Notes: a model not told the origin generated them from the letters alone. A stretch of DNA of 57,115 nucleotides from Mycobacterium sp. GA-2829 (GCF_001499965.1 NZ_LQIT01000038.1:1-57115); one strand, 5' to 3'. Counted from the first letter of the stretch, positions 1-8,383 are shown. Made by a program: numbers and translations.

Positions 1-52
1 CAACGCCGGTGAACCCGGCGGCCCCGCACCACCAGCAACCAGGGCGGCCTGA
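1..52 (+). CDS. C-terminal tail of a hypothetical protein (5' part outside window)
   Basis: Reading from base 2 gives 16 codons ending NAGEPGGPAPPATRAA and a TGA at 50-52. The tail nearly equals the last residues of the minus-strand gene at the other end of the window (NPGEPGGPAPPQHRAA), and the DNA similarity continues past the stop, so this is a paralogue or duplicated gene end. No function can be assigned from so short a piece. Confidence 0.5.
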   Translation, partial: NAGEPGGPAPPATRAA

Positions 53-105
53 CCGCCACACACCGCCGACACCACACACGGCACTTCGCCGCGCGGTGGG
101 ATTCC
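1..105 (+). repeat. Left copy of an inverted, diverged repeat shared with 56640-56733
   Basis: The first 33 bases differ from the reverse complement of 56733-56701 at two positions. Clear similarity continues through the stop codon (GGGCGGCCTGACCGCC in both copies) to a shared GCACTTCGCCG near base 90. Conservation beyond the stop favours a segmental duplication over constraint on the protein alone. The two copies point towards each other, about 56.6 kb apart. Confidence 0.7.
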
Positions 106-744
106 GGCTGCGCTGCCGTTGACCTACGAAATACGGGAGGTTCTAGGGCGTGGGTGGACGCTGCGACCGCCTCAACTGGAATCTGATGACTGTTGGGGGA
201 TTTCGCCCACACCAGAAAGCGTGGGATGTAACTACCCCGTCGACAAGTGGTTCAGGAGTGCACCGAGCCGGTGCCCCCACGACGGGAGGCCCGGTATCTC
301 CGTGGACTACGCGCCGCCATCGTCGGCGACCACGGCGACGTCATCGACTTGCGAAAGCGGGCAGAGTCCTATGGGGCCAACCTCGCCGTCAACATCACCA
401 AAACCCGTCCAGTGGATGGTCAGTGTCACCGACGCGACGGACTCTCGACACACCACCGCGGCTAGGCATACCGATCCTCGACCCAGCAGAGGGTGCGGCC
501 CGGTTGGGCGAATCCATACGCGCAGCCGAACTCAAAGCCACTGAGCTCAATGTGAAATCGACCACCACGCCGCGCTACGCCAACAACGCGCCGACGAAGC
601 CAATGTGTTCGGAAGACCGTCCTGGCGCCGCCGTGAATTACTTCACGACCCTGAACCAAACCCTGGTACGACGGAAGCCCGAGCGGACCGATGCTTCGAG
701 CGGGAGTCGTATTCAGAGACCCCGGCGCGCTACGGTGGGCGATC
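53..744. other. Region without a convincing gene
   Basis: Open frames here are short, mutually overlapping and lack mycobacterial codon bias. One stretch on the plus strand, about 280-420 (frame starting at 247), reads like decayed coding sequence (LRGLRAAIVGDHGDVIDLRK). Another at about 465-550, in a different frame, contains LDPAEGAARLGESIRAAELK. I could not assign either to a family. The region may hold remnants of a frameshifted gene. I saw no RNA gene or clear promoter. Confidence 0.4.
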
Positions 745-1248
745 ATGCCGTTCTCGGCCGCGGGGCTCGGCCACACGGATTGCGAGCGCATCGTCAACGG
801 CGCGCTCGCGCAACCCGTGCTCGCACTCAGCAGCCTCGCGTACGTCGCCGCCGGCGTCGTCGTCGCATGCTGGGCGATGCGGTGGCGGTCACCGCTGGCC
901 GGCGCCGCCGCGGTGGCGCTCGTTGCCGTCGGGGTCGGCAGCGTCGCCTACCACGGGCCCCAGCCGTGGTGGGCCGGCCCCGCTCACGATGTGCCGATCC
1001 TCGCCCTGGTTCTGGTGTGTGCCGCCGTCCTCGTCCGGGGTTGGCGCCGATGGTCGGTGTGGGCACCGGCGGCCGGCGTCCTCGCGGTCGGACTCGCGGC
1101 CTACCTGGCGGGGCGCTCCGGTTCCCCGCAGTGCCGGCCGGACAGCGTGTGGCAGTTCCACGGTGTGTGGCATGTGCTCACCGCCGTGGCGGCCGTTTGG
1201 GCTGTGCGCGCGGTGGCGCCGAGGTCGTGTGGCACCGTGTCGCTGTGA
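745..1248 (+). CDS. Alkaline ceramidase/CREST-like integral membrane protein
   Basis: The product is a 167-residue polytopic membrane protein with about five hydrophobic segments. It carries the spaced residues of the CREST superfamily (alkaline ceramidase, PAQR and related putative membrane hydrolases): Ser-x3-His in GSVAYHG, Asp in AHDVP, and His-x3-His in FHGVWH near the C-terminus. In that family these bind a metal and act on an amide or ester in the membrane; the substrate here is unknown. The ATG at 745 has a purine-rich GGTGGG upstream and gives a normal N-terminus; an in-frame ATG at 691 would add 18 residues. The stop overlaps the GTG start of the next gene (GTGA), so the two are translationally coupled. 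Confidence 0.7.
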   Translation: MPFSAAGLGHTDCERIVNGALAQPVLALSSLAYVAAGVVVACWAMRWRSPLAGAAAVALVAVGVGSVAYHGPQPWWAGPAHDVPILALVLVCAAVLVRGWRRWSVWAPAAGVLAVGLAAYLAGRSGSPQCRPDSVWQFHGVWHVLTAVAAVWAVRAVAPRSCGTVSL

Positions 1249-1781
1249 GTTCCGATGCCCTGATGCAGGAGATGCTCGACGAGTTCGCGCTGCGAAAGCT
1301 CGTGCACCGCTACTGCCGCGCGGTCGACCGCGGCGACCTCGACGCACTGCGGGACCTGTACCACCCCGACGCCGAGGACGACCATGGTGCGTTCTCGGTG
1401 GGCTCCGTCGACAACCTCATCGAGGAGATCGCCGCCGCCAGGCCGCATCTGCGGGCGATGCAACACCACATCACCACGACGAACTTCGCGATCGACGGGG
1501 ACACCGCCGAGGGTGAGATCTACAGCTTCGCCATCCACACGTTCGTCGCCAAGGGCCGCGATGTCGACGTCATGGTGAGCGGGCGGTACCTCGACAAGTA
1601 CGAGAAGCGGGACGCGGCGTGGAAGTTCGTCGAGCGCAGGATTGTCACCGACTGGGCCGAGGTCAACGACCCGTCGCGTCTGGACGTCGGCCACCCCGTC
1701 ACCCGCAGCACTCCCCGGGGCGCGCCCGACGCCACAGACCCTTCGTACCAATACTTTTCACTCCTCGGCAAGGACGCCTGA
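1245..1781 (+). CDS. SnoaL-like / NTF2-fold family protein
   Basis: The protein has 178 residues and a SnoaL_4-type domain over about residues 8-135: an N-terminal helix (LRKLVHRYCRAVDRGD), the LYHPDAEDDHGAF strand, and a C-terminal sheet (WKFVERRIVTDW). This fold includes polyketide cyclases, dehydratases and dehydrochlorinases; the reaction cannot be told from sequence. The GTG start overlaps the upstream TGA, and the stop (TGA 1779-1781) overlaps the ATG of the dehydrogenase, giving a three-gene coupled unit. A role in detoxification or secondary substrate turnover is inference. Confidence 0.75.
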   Translation: MSSDALMQEMLDEFALRKLVHRYCRAVDRGDLDALRDLYHPDAEDDHGAFSVGSVDNLIEEIAAARPHLRAMQHHITTTNFAIDGDTAEGEIYSFAIHTFVAKGRDVDVMVSGRYLDKYEKRDAAWKFVERRIVTDWAEVNDPSRLDVGHPVTRSTPRGAPDATDPSYQYFSLLGKDA

Positions 1782-2824
1782 TGCGTGCTGTCGTGTTCGA
1801 GGAGTTCGGCGGCGCGGTCGACGTACACACCGTCGCCGATCCGGCCCCGCCGGCGGACGGCGTCGTCGTCGAGGTGCATGCGACCGGGCTGTGCCGCAGC
1901 GACTGGCACGGGTGGGCGGGCCACGACGAGGGCATCACGCTCCCCCACGTGCCCGGCCACGAACTGGTCGGCGTCGTCGCGGCGGTGGGTGACGGCGTCG
2001 AGAAGTGGACCGCCGGCGACCGGGTCACGACACCGTTCGTCTGTGGCTGCGGCCGGTGCGAGTGGTGCCGCGACGGGCAGGCTCAGGTGTGTCCCAACCA
2101 GACGCAACCAGGGTTCACGCACTGGGGTTCGTTCGCCGAATACGTGGCCCTGCACGCCGCCGACGCCAACCTCGTTGCCGTCCCGGAATCGGTGGACGAC
2201 GCGGCCGCCGCCGCCTTGGGTTGCCGGTTCGCCACCGCGTACCGGGCGTTGAGCGCCAGGGCGCGGTTGCGCGCCGGTGAATGGGTGACGGTCGTCGGGG
2301 CCGGCGGGGTCGGTCTGAGCGCGGTGCAGATCGCGGTCGCGTTCGGTGGTCGCGTGATCGCGGTGGACCGTTCGCCCGCGGCGCTCGAGTTGTCACGCGA
2401 CCTCGGCGCCGAGCGGACGCTGCTCGCCGATGGTTCCGACGTCGCGGCGCAGGTCCACGAGATCACCGGTGGCGGAGCAGATGTCGCGATCGACGCGGTG
2501 GGGTCGCCGACGGCGTGTGCGGATGCGATACACAGCCTGCGGCGCCAGGGCCGTCACGTACAGGTCGGGCTGTTGCCGAATGTGACCGGCCATCCCGCGG
2601 TACCGATGGACCGGGTGATCGCCTGGGAACTCGACGTGCTGGGCAGTCATGGGATGGCCGCGGTCGACTACCCCGGCATGCTGGCCCTGATCGAGGCGGG
2701 CACCTTGCGGCCGCAGGCCCTCGTCGAACGCGTCGTGGGCCTCGCCGAGGGCGCCGCACTGCTGCCGTCGGTCGGCGAAGCGTCGCCGGTCGGCGTCACG
2801 CTGATCGACCCGCGGAGGCGGTGA
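1781..2824 (+). CDS. Zinc-dependent alcohol dehydrogenase (MDR family)
   Basis: The product is a 347-residue medium-chain dehydrogenase. The catalytic zinc ligands are visible in GLCRSDWHG and VPGHELVG, the four structural-zinc cysteines in CGCGRCEWC and the following QVC, and the Rossmann motif is GAGGVGLSAV. An Asp at the end of the second strand (AVDRS) favours NAD(H) over NADP(H). The start overlaps the previous stop by one base. The gene ends 5 bases before the convergent GntR gene. The substrate is unknown. It may be separate from the pyridine cluster, since the regulator stands between them. Confidence 0.85.
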   Translation: MRAVVFEEFGGAVDVHTVADPAPPADGVVVEVHATGLCRSDWHGWAGHDEGITLPHVPGHELVGVVAAVGDGVEKWTAGDRVTTPFVCGCGRCEWCRDGQAQVCPNQTQPGFTHWGSFAEYVALHAADANLVAVPESVDDAAAAALGCRFATAYRALSARARLRAGEWVTVVGAGGVGLSAVQIAVAFGGRVIAVDRSPAALELSRDLGAERTLLADGSDVAAQVHEITGGGADVAIDAVGSPTACADAIHSLRRQGRHVQVGLLPNVTGHPAVPMDRVIAWELDVLGSHGMAAVDYPGMLALIEAGTLRPQALVERVVGLAEGAALLPSVGEASPVGVTLIDPRRR

Positions 2825-2829
2825 AGGAT

Positions 2830-3504
2830 TCAGCCTCCCGTGTCGAACTGCGCCAGTGCGAACACACACGACGACGCGACATGGTCACGCATCAGACGCT
2901 CCGCGAGGTCGCCGTCCTTGTCGGCGATCGCGGCGACGATCGCGTCGTGTTCGACCAGCGCCGTCTGGCTGCGTTCGGCGGGCGAGGTGTAGTTGGCGCG
3001 GAAACTGACCGTGAACGCGAGCACCTGACCGACCAGGGTCGCCAGGAAAGGGCTGCCCGCGGCATCGCTGACGGCGGTGTGGAAGGCGAGGTCGGCCATG
3101 GCCTGGTCGGCGGCCGAACCGCGGGTGTGCATCCGGCGCAGCCGCGTCTGCGCGTCCTCCATCGCCTCGAGCTGCTCGATGGTCGCGCGTTCGGAGGCCA
3201 GCCGGGCGGCGTGCGACTCCAGGAGTCCGCGCAGCCGGTAGATCTCCGCGACGTCCTCGTTGGTGATCCTGCGGACCGAGGCGCCCCGGTTGGGCACCAC
3301 CTCGACCAGCCCTTCGCTCTGCAGGATGATCAGCGCTTCGCGCACCGGTGTCCGGCTGACCTGAAGACGCTCCGCGATCAGCCGTTCGGGCAGGCTCGCT
3401 CCTGCGGGCAGTTTCCCGGTGAAGATCTCCGAACGCAGGATCTGGGCGATGCCCTCACTCGTGCGCTGGGCAAGCGAGATGGTCGCGAGACCCGAGCCGT
3501 CCAT
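2830..3504 (-). CDS. GntR-family transcriptional regulator, FadR/FCD subfamily
   Basis: The protein has 224 residues. The N-terminal winged helix (about residues 12-75) has the typical LPERLIAERLQVSRTPVREAL core. The all-helical FCD ligand domain contains the usual metal and ligand positions: Asp and His in DLAFHTAV, His in EHDAIV, His in MRDHV. Members usually bind an organic acid and repress adjacent catabolic genes. It is transcribed divergently from the hydroxypyridine cluster, and the 323-base gap holds two related palindromes, so it is the likely local regulator. The ATG at 3504 was chosen because it begins just before the domain; a longer open frame upstream has no domain content. Confidence 0.88.
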   Translation of the reverse strand: MDGSGLATISLAQRTSEGIAQILRSEIFTGKLPAGASLPERLIAERLQVSRTPVREALIILQSEGLVEVVPNRGASVRRITNEDVAEIYRLRGLLESHAARLASERATIEQLEAMEDAQTRLRRMHTRGSAADQAMADLAFHTAVSDAAGSPFLATLVGQVLAFTVSFRANYTSPAERSQTALVEHDAIVAAIADKDGDLAERLMRDHVASSCVFALAQFDTGG

Positions 3505-3628
3505 CTGCCTCCTTGCACTCGAAGAACAGCGCATCTTATCCCGGCGTCGGTGCCGGCAGGGTGATCCGCCACCATGAAACGCCGGGTGCGGCACCGCGGC
3601 GTCGGCCGATCCCACCGCATCCGGTGAG

Positions 3629-3646
3629 CGAATGGTATGCCATTCG
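3629..3646. promoter_or_regulatory. Perfect palindrome, candidate GntR operator (site 1)
   Basis: CGAATGGTATGCCATTCG has 7-base arms separated by TATG. It lies about 125 bases upstream of the gntR start in the divergent intergenic region and shares the ATGGyAT/ATGCCAT core with site 2. Binding by the adjacent regulator is inference. Confidence 0.55.
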
Positions 3647-3779
3647 ACCGGCGCCGGGCGGACAATCGGGCATCGGAACAACTCCAGTAACACGGTTGAG
3701 GCGGAATGGGTAGCCGTTTCCGCAGATTGGACCATATTCCGAGAACTTCGACGCGTCCGCTTGCGCGGAGGTATTTGAG

Positions 3780-3799
3780 ATGGCATACATATATGCCAT
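3780..3799. promoter_or_regulatory. Perfect palindrome, candidate GntR operator (site 2)
   Basis: ATGGCATACATATATGCCAT has 8-base arms and a CATA spacer. It lies 29-48 bases upstream of the GTG start chosen for the amidohydrolase, where binding would block transcription of the catabolic cluster. The rest of the 3505-3827 gap shows no gene. Confidence 0.6.
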
Positions 3800-3827
3800 G
3801 CGATCTGAGCCTCATTCGGAGGCGACT

Positions 3828-4472
3828 GTGTCCGACGTCTACGACCGTGCCGGTTTCGGTCGGCGCGTCGTGCGAGGCGCGAAGCCGGCAGTCGTCGTCG
3901 TCGACCTGACCAACGGCTTCACCGACCGCACCCAGCCGACCGGAGCCGACCTCGACGATGTCGTGGCCCAGACCCGCCGGCTGCTCGACACCGCCCGCGG
4001 GGCGGGCATTCCCGTCTTCTTCACCACCATCGCCTTCGACCGCGGCCGTCTGGAGTCCTCGGCCTGGCTGCGCAAGGCGACCGGGATGGCGGCGCTGCTC
4101 GAGGGGTCGCCCCTCGTCGCCGTGGACACCCGGCTCGGGCAGCGGGACGACGAGGCGCTGATCACCAAACACGGTGCGTCCGCGTTCTTCGGCACCGACC
4201 TCGCCGCACTCCTGACCGCCAGGGGCGTAAACACGGTCGTGATCACCGGGGCGACGACGAGCGGCTGCGTGCGGGCCACTGCCGTCGACGCCGTCCAGTC
4301 CGGGTTCACCGTGCTGGTCCCCCGCGAATGCGTCGGCGACCGGGCCCGCGGACCGCACGAGGCCAATCTGTTCGACATCGACGAGAAGTACGGCGATGTC
4401 ATCGACGTCGATGACGCCGTTCAGTACCTGCAGAGCCGTTCCGTGCGCGTCTCGTCCGGCGCGCATGCCTGA
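3828..4472 (+). CDS. nicF: Isochorismatase-family cysteine amidohydrolase, probable maleamate amidohydrolase
   Basis: The 214-residue cysteine hydrolase carries the family triad: Asp in VVVDLTNGFTD, Lys in ITKHGASAFFGT and Cys in TTSGCVRATAVDA. N-carbamoylsarcosine amidases and maleamate amidases belong to this family. Maleamate hydrolysis to maleate and ammonia fits the neighbouring NicX, NicD and NicE-type genes. The GTG at 3828 was chosen because GGAGG lies just upstream at 3818-3822 and because the upstream ATGs (3780, 3798) fall inside the palindrome; they would add up to 16 residues. It is the first gene of the cluster, 37 bases before the next start. N-carbamoylsarcosine amidase is the main alternative. 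Confidence 0.75.
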   Translation: MSDVYDRAGFGRRVVRGAKPAVVVVDLTNGFTDRTQPTGADLDDVVAQTRRLLDTARGAGIPVFFTTIAFDRGRLESSAWLRKATGMAALLEGSPLVAVDTRLGQRDDEALITKHGASAFFGTDLAALLTARGVNTVVITGATTSGCVRATAVDAVQSGFTVLVPRECVGDRARGPHEANLFDIDEKYGDVIDVDDAVQYLQSRSVRVSSGAHA

Positions 4473-4509
4473 AACATCCGAAATCCCAACCTCAACCAGT
4501 GGAGCCGTC

Positions 4510-6408
4510 ATGACAGCCATCAGCCCTGACCAGACCACGACCGATTCGTCGGACGCGCCCGCTGCAGCGGTGCCCGGGGTACGTTTCGCCAGCCCGTTCG
4601 CGGTGGCGACACCCGAGGGCGCCGAGGGCTGGGAGTCGATGTACCCCTACTACGCCCTGCTGAGCGAGGAGCGGCGGGCCGACGAGGACAGCCGGTTCTG
4701 GTTCTTCGACGGAATGCACAACCCGGAACCGATGTACCCGTTCGACACCATCGCCACCGAGAACTGGTGGGTCGCGGTGAGCCAGATGTCGACGCGGGTG
4801 TGGCCGATCCCCCTCGCGGGCGGCATCGACCACCGGATCATCAACGGCTACCTGTACATCAGCCCCACCGCGGTCACCGACCCCGACGAGATCGCAGCTC
4901 GCGCCGAGCATTTCGCGACCCGTGCCGGCCACTACTTCGAGAACTGGGATGAGATGTACGCCGCCTGGGAGGCCAAGGCGCGCGACTGCATCGCCCGACT
5001 GTCGGCGATCACCTTCGAACCGCTTCCCGAGATCGAGCCCCTGGACCGGGTTCTCGGCGGTCGTGGCCTCTATTCGACCTACGACCTGCTGACCGATTAC
5101 AGCGCGCTGATCCACAGCTTCTTCGAGATCGGCTCGTATCACTTCGAGATGCTCAACCTCGGGTACGGCGCCTACCTCACCTTCCGCGAGTTCTGCCAGG
5201 CGGCCTTCCCCGGGATCAGCGATCAGACCATCGCCTCGATGGTGTCGGGCATCGACATCCTGCTGTTCCGTCCCGACGACGAACTGCGTTCGCTCGCCGC
5301 GCTCGCAGTGGAACTCGGTGTCGACGAAACCCTGCTGGGCGAGGACGATCCGGCCACCGTGCTGGCCGCTCTGGCCGATGCGCCGGGCGGGGCACGGTGG
5401 CTCGAGGCCTTCGAGACCGCCAAGGACCCGTGGTTCTGGTTCTCGACCGGCGCCGGCTACCAGCACAGCGACCGCGCCTGGATCGATGACCTGCGGTTGC
5501 CCTTCCAGGCGCTGCGGGGCTACGTCACCGCACTGCGCAACGGTGAGGACATCCGCCGTCCGCTCGAGCAGATCCTCGAGGAGCGGACCCGGGTCACCGC
5601 GGAGTACCGTTCCTACCTGCCCACCGACGCCGACCGGGAATCGTTCGACGGCCTGGTCGCGTTGGCCCGCAAGGTGTTTCCGTTCGTGGAGAACCACAAC
5701 TTCTTCGTCGAGCACTGGCACCACTCGATGTTCTGGGACAAGGTCCGCGAACTCGGCCGGGTCTTCGTGGCGCACAACTTCTTCGACGACGAGGAAGACA
5801 TCTTCTACCTGCACCGCAACGAGGTGTACTCCGCGCTCTACGACCTCAACATCGGGTGGGCCACGGGTATCGAGTCGCGCGGCGTCACCTACTGGCGCCC
5901 CGAGATCGCCCGCCGCCGCCGCATCCGCGACGTCCTCAAACAGCACCCGCCGGCCCCCGCACTGGGCGTGCCGCCGGAGTTCCTCACCGAGCCGCTGACG
6001 GTCATGCTCTGGGGCATCACGCCCGAGGCGATCGGCGACTGGCTGGGCACCGCCGACGCCGACGACACCGTGCTTCGTGGCGTGGCCGCGTCCCCCGGTA
6101 AGGCCGTCGGGCGGGCCCGCGTCATCCTCGACCCCGAACAGCTCCACGACGTCTGCGACGGCGAGGTGCTCATCTGCCGCATCACCGCGCCGAGCTGGGC
6201 GCCGGTGTTCTCCCGGCTGGCCGCGGCCGTCTCCGACGTCGGCGGCATCATGGCGCACACCGCCATCGTCTGCCGCGAGTACGGCCTGCCCTCCGTCGTG
6301 GGCACGGGCTTCGCCACCACCACCATCCGCACCGGACAACTCGTCGAGGTCGACGGCGACAAGGGCACCGTGCGGATCCTCGACGACACCGAAGAGGTGC
6401 AGGCATGA
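4510..6408 (+). CDS. PEP-utilising (phosphohistidine) protein of a split PEP-synthase-like enzyme
   Basis: The 632-residue protein ends in a PEP-utiliser mobile domain (about residues 545-625) with the phosphorylatable His in GGIMAHTAIVCREYGLPSVV. The N-terminal 500 residues are rich in aromatic residues, His and Glu and resemble no standard PEP-synthase ATP domain; that domain is encoded by the next gene. The size (about 70 kDa) and split match protein 1 of phenylphosphate synthase, which phosphorylates phenol with ATP through a phosphohistidine. I infer phosphoryl transfer to a hydroxypyridine or an activating role for the hydroxylase. As I recall, a PEP-utilising protein was reported to be needed for 3-hydroxypyridine dehydrogenase activity in Ensifer adhaerens HP1. 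ATG 4510 follows GGAGCC; the stop overlaps the next start (ATGA). Confidence 0.8.
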   Translation: MTAISPDQTTTDSSDAPAAAVPGVRFASPFAVATPEGAEGWESMYPYYALLSEERRADEDSRFWFFDGMHNPEPMYPFDTIATENWWVAVSQMSTRVWPIPLAGGIDHRIINGYLYISPTAVTDPDEIAARAEHFATRAGHYFENWDEMYAAWEAKARDCIARLSAITFEPLPEIEPLDRVLGGRGLYSTYDLLTDYSALIHSFFEIGSYHFEMLNLGYGAYLTFREFCQAAFPGISDQTIASMVSGIDILLFRPDDELRSLAALAVELGVDETLLGEDDPATVLAALADAPGGARWLEAFETAKDPWFWFSTGAGYQHSDRAWIDDLRLPFQALRGYVTALRNGEDIRRPLEQILEERTRVTAEYRSYLPTDADRESFDGLVALARKVFPFVENHNFFVEHWHHSMFWDKVRELGRVFVAHNFFDDEEDIFYLHRNEVYSALYDLNIGWATGIESRGVTYWRPEIARRRRIRDVLKQHPPAPALGVPPEFLTEPLTVMLWGITPEAIGDWLGTADADDTVLRGVAASPGKAVGRARVILDPEQLHDVCDGEVLICRITAPSWAPVFSRLAAAVSDVGGIMAHTAIVCREYGLPSVVGTGFATTTIRTGQLVEVDGDKGTVRILDDTEEVQA

Positions 6409-7490
6409 CCGATTTCATCTTGTGGATCGACGCCCCAGGCGCCGCGGGTGACGCCCGCCTGGGCGGGAAGTTCGGCAGCCTCGCCGAGATGACGCAGGGC
6501 GGGTTCTGTGTGCCGCCGGGCTTCGGCATCACCACCGACGCGTACCGCCACTTCCTCGCCGGCTCCGGGCTCGCCGCGCAAGCCCGCGAGACACGCGCGG
6601 CCGCCGCCGCGACGGCCGATCTGGCCACCATCGAGAAGCTCAGTGCGGCAATGGCACAGAGCATCGCCGACGCCGAACTGCCCGCCGATCTCGAGGCCGC
6701 CATCCGGGAGGCGTACGCCGAGCTCTCGGCGCGCACCGGCGAGACCGATGTCCCGGTCGCGGTGCGGTCCAGCGGGGAGTCCGAGGACCTCGGCGGCGCC
6801 AGCTTCGCGGGCCAGTACGACACGTTCCTGTGGGTACGCGGCATCGACGACGTCCTGACCCACGTACGGCGTTGCTGGGCAGGCATGTTCGGATCCGCCG
6901 TGCTGACCTATCGCCCGCACGACACCGCCGACCTGACCGATCACGGAATCTGCGTCGGCATCCAGCAGATGGTCGCCTCCCGTTCCGCGGGGGTGATGTT
7001 CACGCTCGACCCGGTCACCGGTGATCGCTCCAAGGTGGTCATCGAGGGCTGCTGGGGTCTCGGCGAGGGCGTCGTCAGCGGCGCGATCACCCCCAGCCGC
7101 TACGTGGTCGACAAGGTCACCTTCGAACAGGTGTCGGCCGAGATCGCCGTGCAGGAGCAGATGTTCGCGCTCGATCCCACGACGTCGCTCCCCGGCCTCA
7201 TCGAGGTGCTGTCGGACCGTCGCTCCGAGCCGTGCCTGCACCCGGAGGAGATCCGCGCACTGGTCGAACTGGCCAAGCGGATCGAGGCGCACCGCGGTGC
7301 GCCGCAGGACATCGAATGGGCGGTCGCCGACAACGGCGATGTCCGCGTGCTGCAGGTGCGCCCGGAGACAGTGTGGAGCAACCGTCCGACCGAGCAGCTC
7401 GTCGGCGCACCCACCACCGCGATCAGTGCGGTGCTGGCGCGCTTCGCGGGCGTCGGGGTCACCCGGAACGCGGGAGCACCACGCACGTGA
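6405..7490 (+). CDS. ATP-binding (PPDK/PEP-synthase N-terminal-like) partner protein
   Basis: The 361-residue protein corresponds to the PEP synthase/PPDK ATP-grasp domain: GGKFGSLAEM near the N-terminus, VAVRSSGESEDLGGASFAGQ (the conserved RSS...ED..SFAGQ element), a MFTLDPVTGD strand, EGCWGLGEGVVSG, and the closing DIEWAVADNGDVRVLQVRP strand with the catalytic Glu and Arg. It has no phosphohistidine or PEP-binding barrel. About 40 kDa matches protein 2 of phenylphosphate synthase. It is expected to use ATP to phosphorylate the His of the preceding protein. Four-base overlaps couple it to both neighbours. Confidence 0.82.
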   Translation: MTDFILWIDAPGAAGDARLGGKFGSLAEMTQGGFCVPPGFGITTDAYRHFLAGSGLAAQARETRAAAAATADLATIEKLSAAMAQSIADAELPADLEAAIREAYAELSARTGETDVPVAVRSSGESEDLGGASFAGQYDTFLWVRGIDDVLTHVRRCWAGMFGSAVLTYRPHDTADLTDHGICVGIQQMVASRSAGVMFTLDPVTGDRSKVVIEGCWGLGEGVVSGAITPSRYVVDKVTFEQVSAEIAVQEQMFALDPTTSLPGLIEVLSDRRSEPCLHPEEIRALVELAKRIEAHRGAPQDIEWAVADNGDVRVLQVRPETVWSNRPTEQLVGAPTTAISAVLARFAGVGVTRNAGAPRT

Positions 7491-8383
7491 AGCCGTCCCG
7501 CTTCGCCTATTACCGCCCCTCGAGCGTCGCGGAGGCCCTCACGACGCTGCAGGCCCACGACGGTGCGGCCCGGGTCCTCGCCGGCGGTCAGAGCCTGACA
7601 CCGATGCTCAACATGCGGCTGTGGCGCCCCGACGCACTCGTCGACATCAACGACATTGACGACCTCGACCACATCGAGGCCGACGGTTCGCGAACCACTC
7701 TCGGCGCCTTGGTCCGCTACAGCACGGTCGAGCGGTCCGCTGTGCTCGCCGAACGGCTGCCTCTGCTGGTCGAGATGGTGGGCCACATCGGCGACCGGCA
7801 GGTCCGCAACCGCGGCACGGTGGGCGGCGCCCTCGTACACGCCGACCCGACCGGTGAGGTGCTGCTGGCGTGCCTGACCCTCGACGCCACCGTCGTCGTC
7901 GAGAGCCCGGCGGGCGCACGGCGCGTCCCGGTGACCGAGTTGTACGACGGCTCGTACTCCACCGTGCTGGCCGCCGATGAGATCGTGACCGCCGTCGAGT
8001 TCGACCGCTCCCTGACCCACCACGCATTCGGTGAGATCTGCCGCAAACACCACGATTTCGCGATCGTGAGTGTCGCGGTGTGCGGTGAGCTCGCGGCCGA
8101 CGGCACCTGGCACGACGTACGGGTGGGACTCGGCGGGGTCGCCGACACCGCGCTGCGCCTCTCGGCGGCGGAAGCGCTTCTGTCCGGCTCCACACTGACC
8201 GACGAGGACATCGCCGCCGCGGCCGCGCTGGCGCACGAGGTCATCGATCCGCCCGACGACATCCGAGCCAGCGCCGACTACCGGCGCCACCTCACCCCGA
8301 TCCAGATCGAGCGGGTCCTGCGCGAGATGCGCCACCGGGCCGCCGACACCCCCATCGACATCACGAGAGCAGGAGAGCAGTGA
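7487..8383 (+). CDS. FAD-binding (medium) subunit of a molybdenum hydroxylase
   Basis: The 298-residue protein belongs to the xanthine dehydrogenase/CO dehydrogenase medium-subunit family. The FAD pyrophosphate loops are seen in AGGQSLTPML (about residues 33-42) and in the NRGTVGGALVHADP segment; the C-terminal CO_deh_flav_C domain follows from about residue 175. It should pass electrons from the 2Fe-2S subunit to the final acceptor. The gene lies three genes away from its 2Fe-2S and Mo partners (11493-14419), with hydrolase and dioxygenase genes between them. GTG start overlapping the upstream TGA. Confidence 0.9.
   Translation: MKPSRFAYYRPSSVAEALTTLQAHDGAARVLAGGQSLTPMLNMRLWRPDALVDINDIDDLDHIEADGSRTTLGALVRYSTVERSAVLAERLPLLVEMVGHIGDRQVRNRGTVGGALVHADPTGEVLLACLTLDATVVVESPAGARRVPVTELYDGSYSTVLAADEIVTAVEFDRSLTHHAFGEICRKHHDFAIVSVAVCGELAADGTWHDVRVGLGGVADTALRLSAAEALLSGSTLTDEDIAAAAALAHEVIDPPDDIRASADYRRHLTPIQIERVLREMRHRAADTPIDITRAGEQ

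Noticed and set aside
119..544. Open reading frames covering the left region (119-544, 150-1244 part, 605-1516)
   Set aside because: They are long only because high GC removes stops. Their products are Arg/Pro/Ser-rich shadows without domains, and they conflict with the CREST and SnoaL genes.
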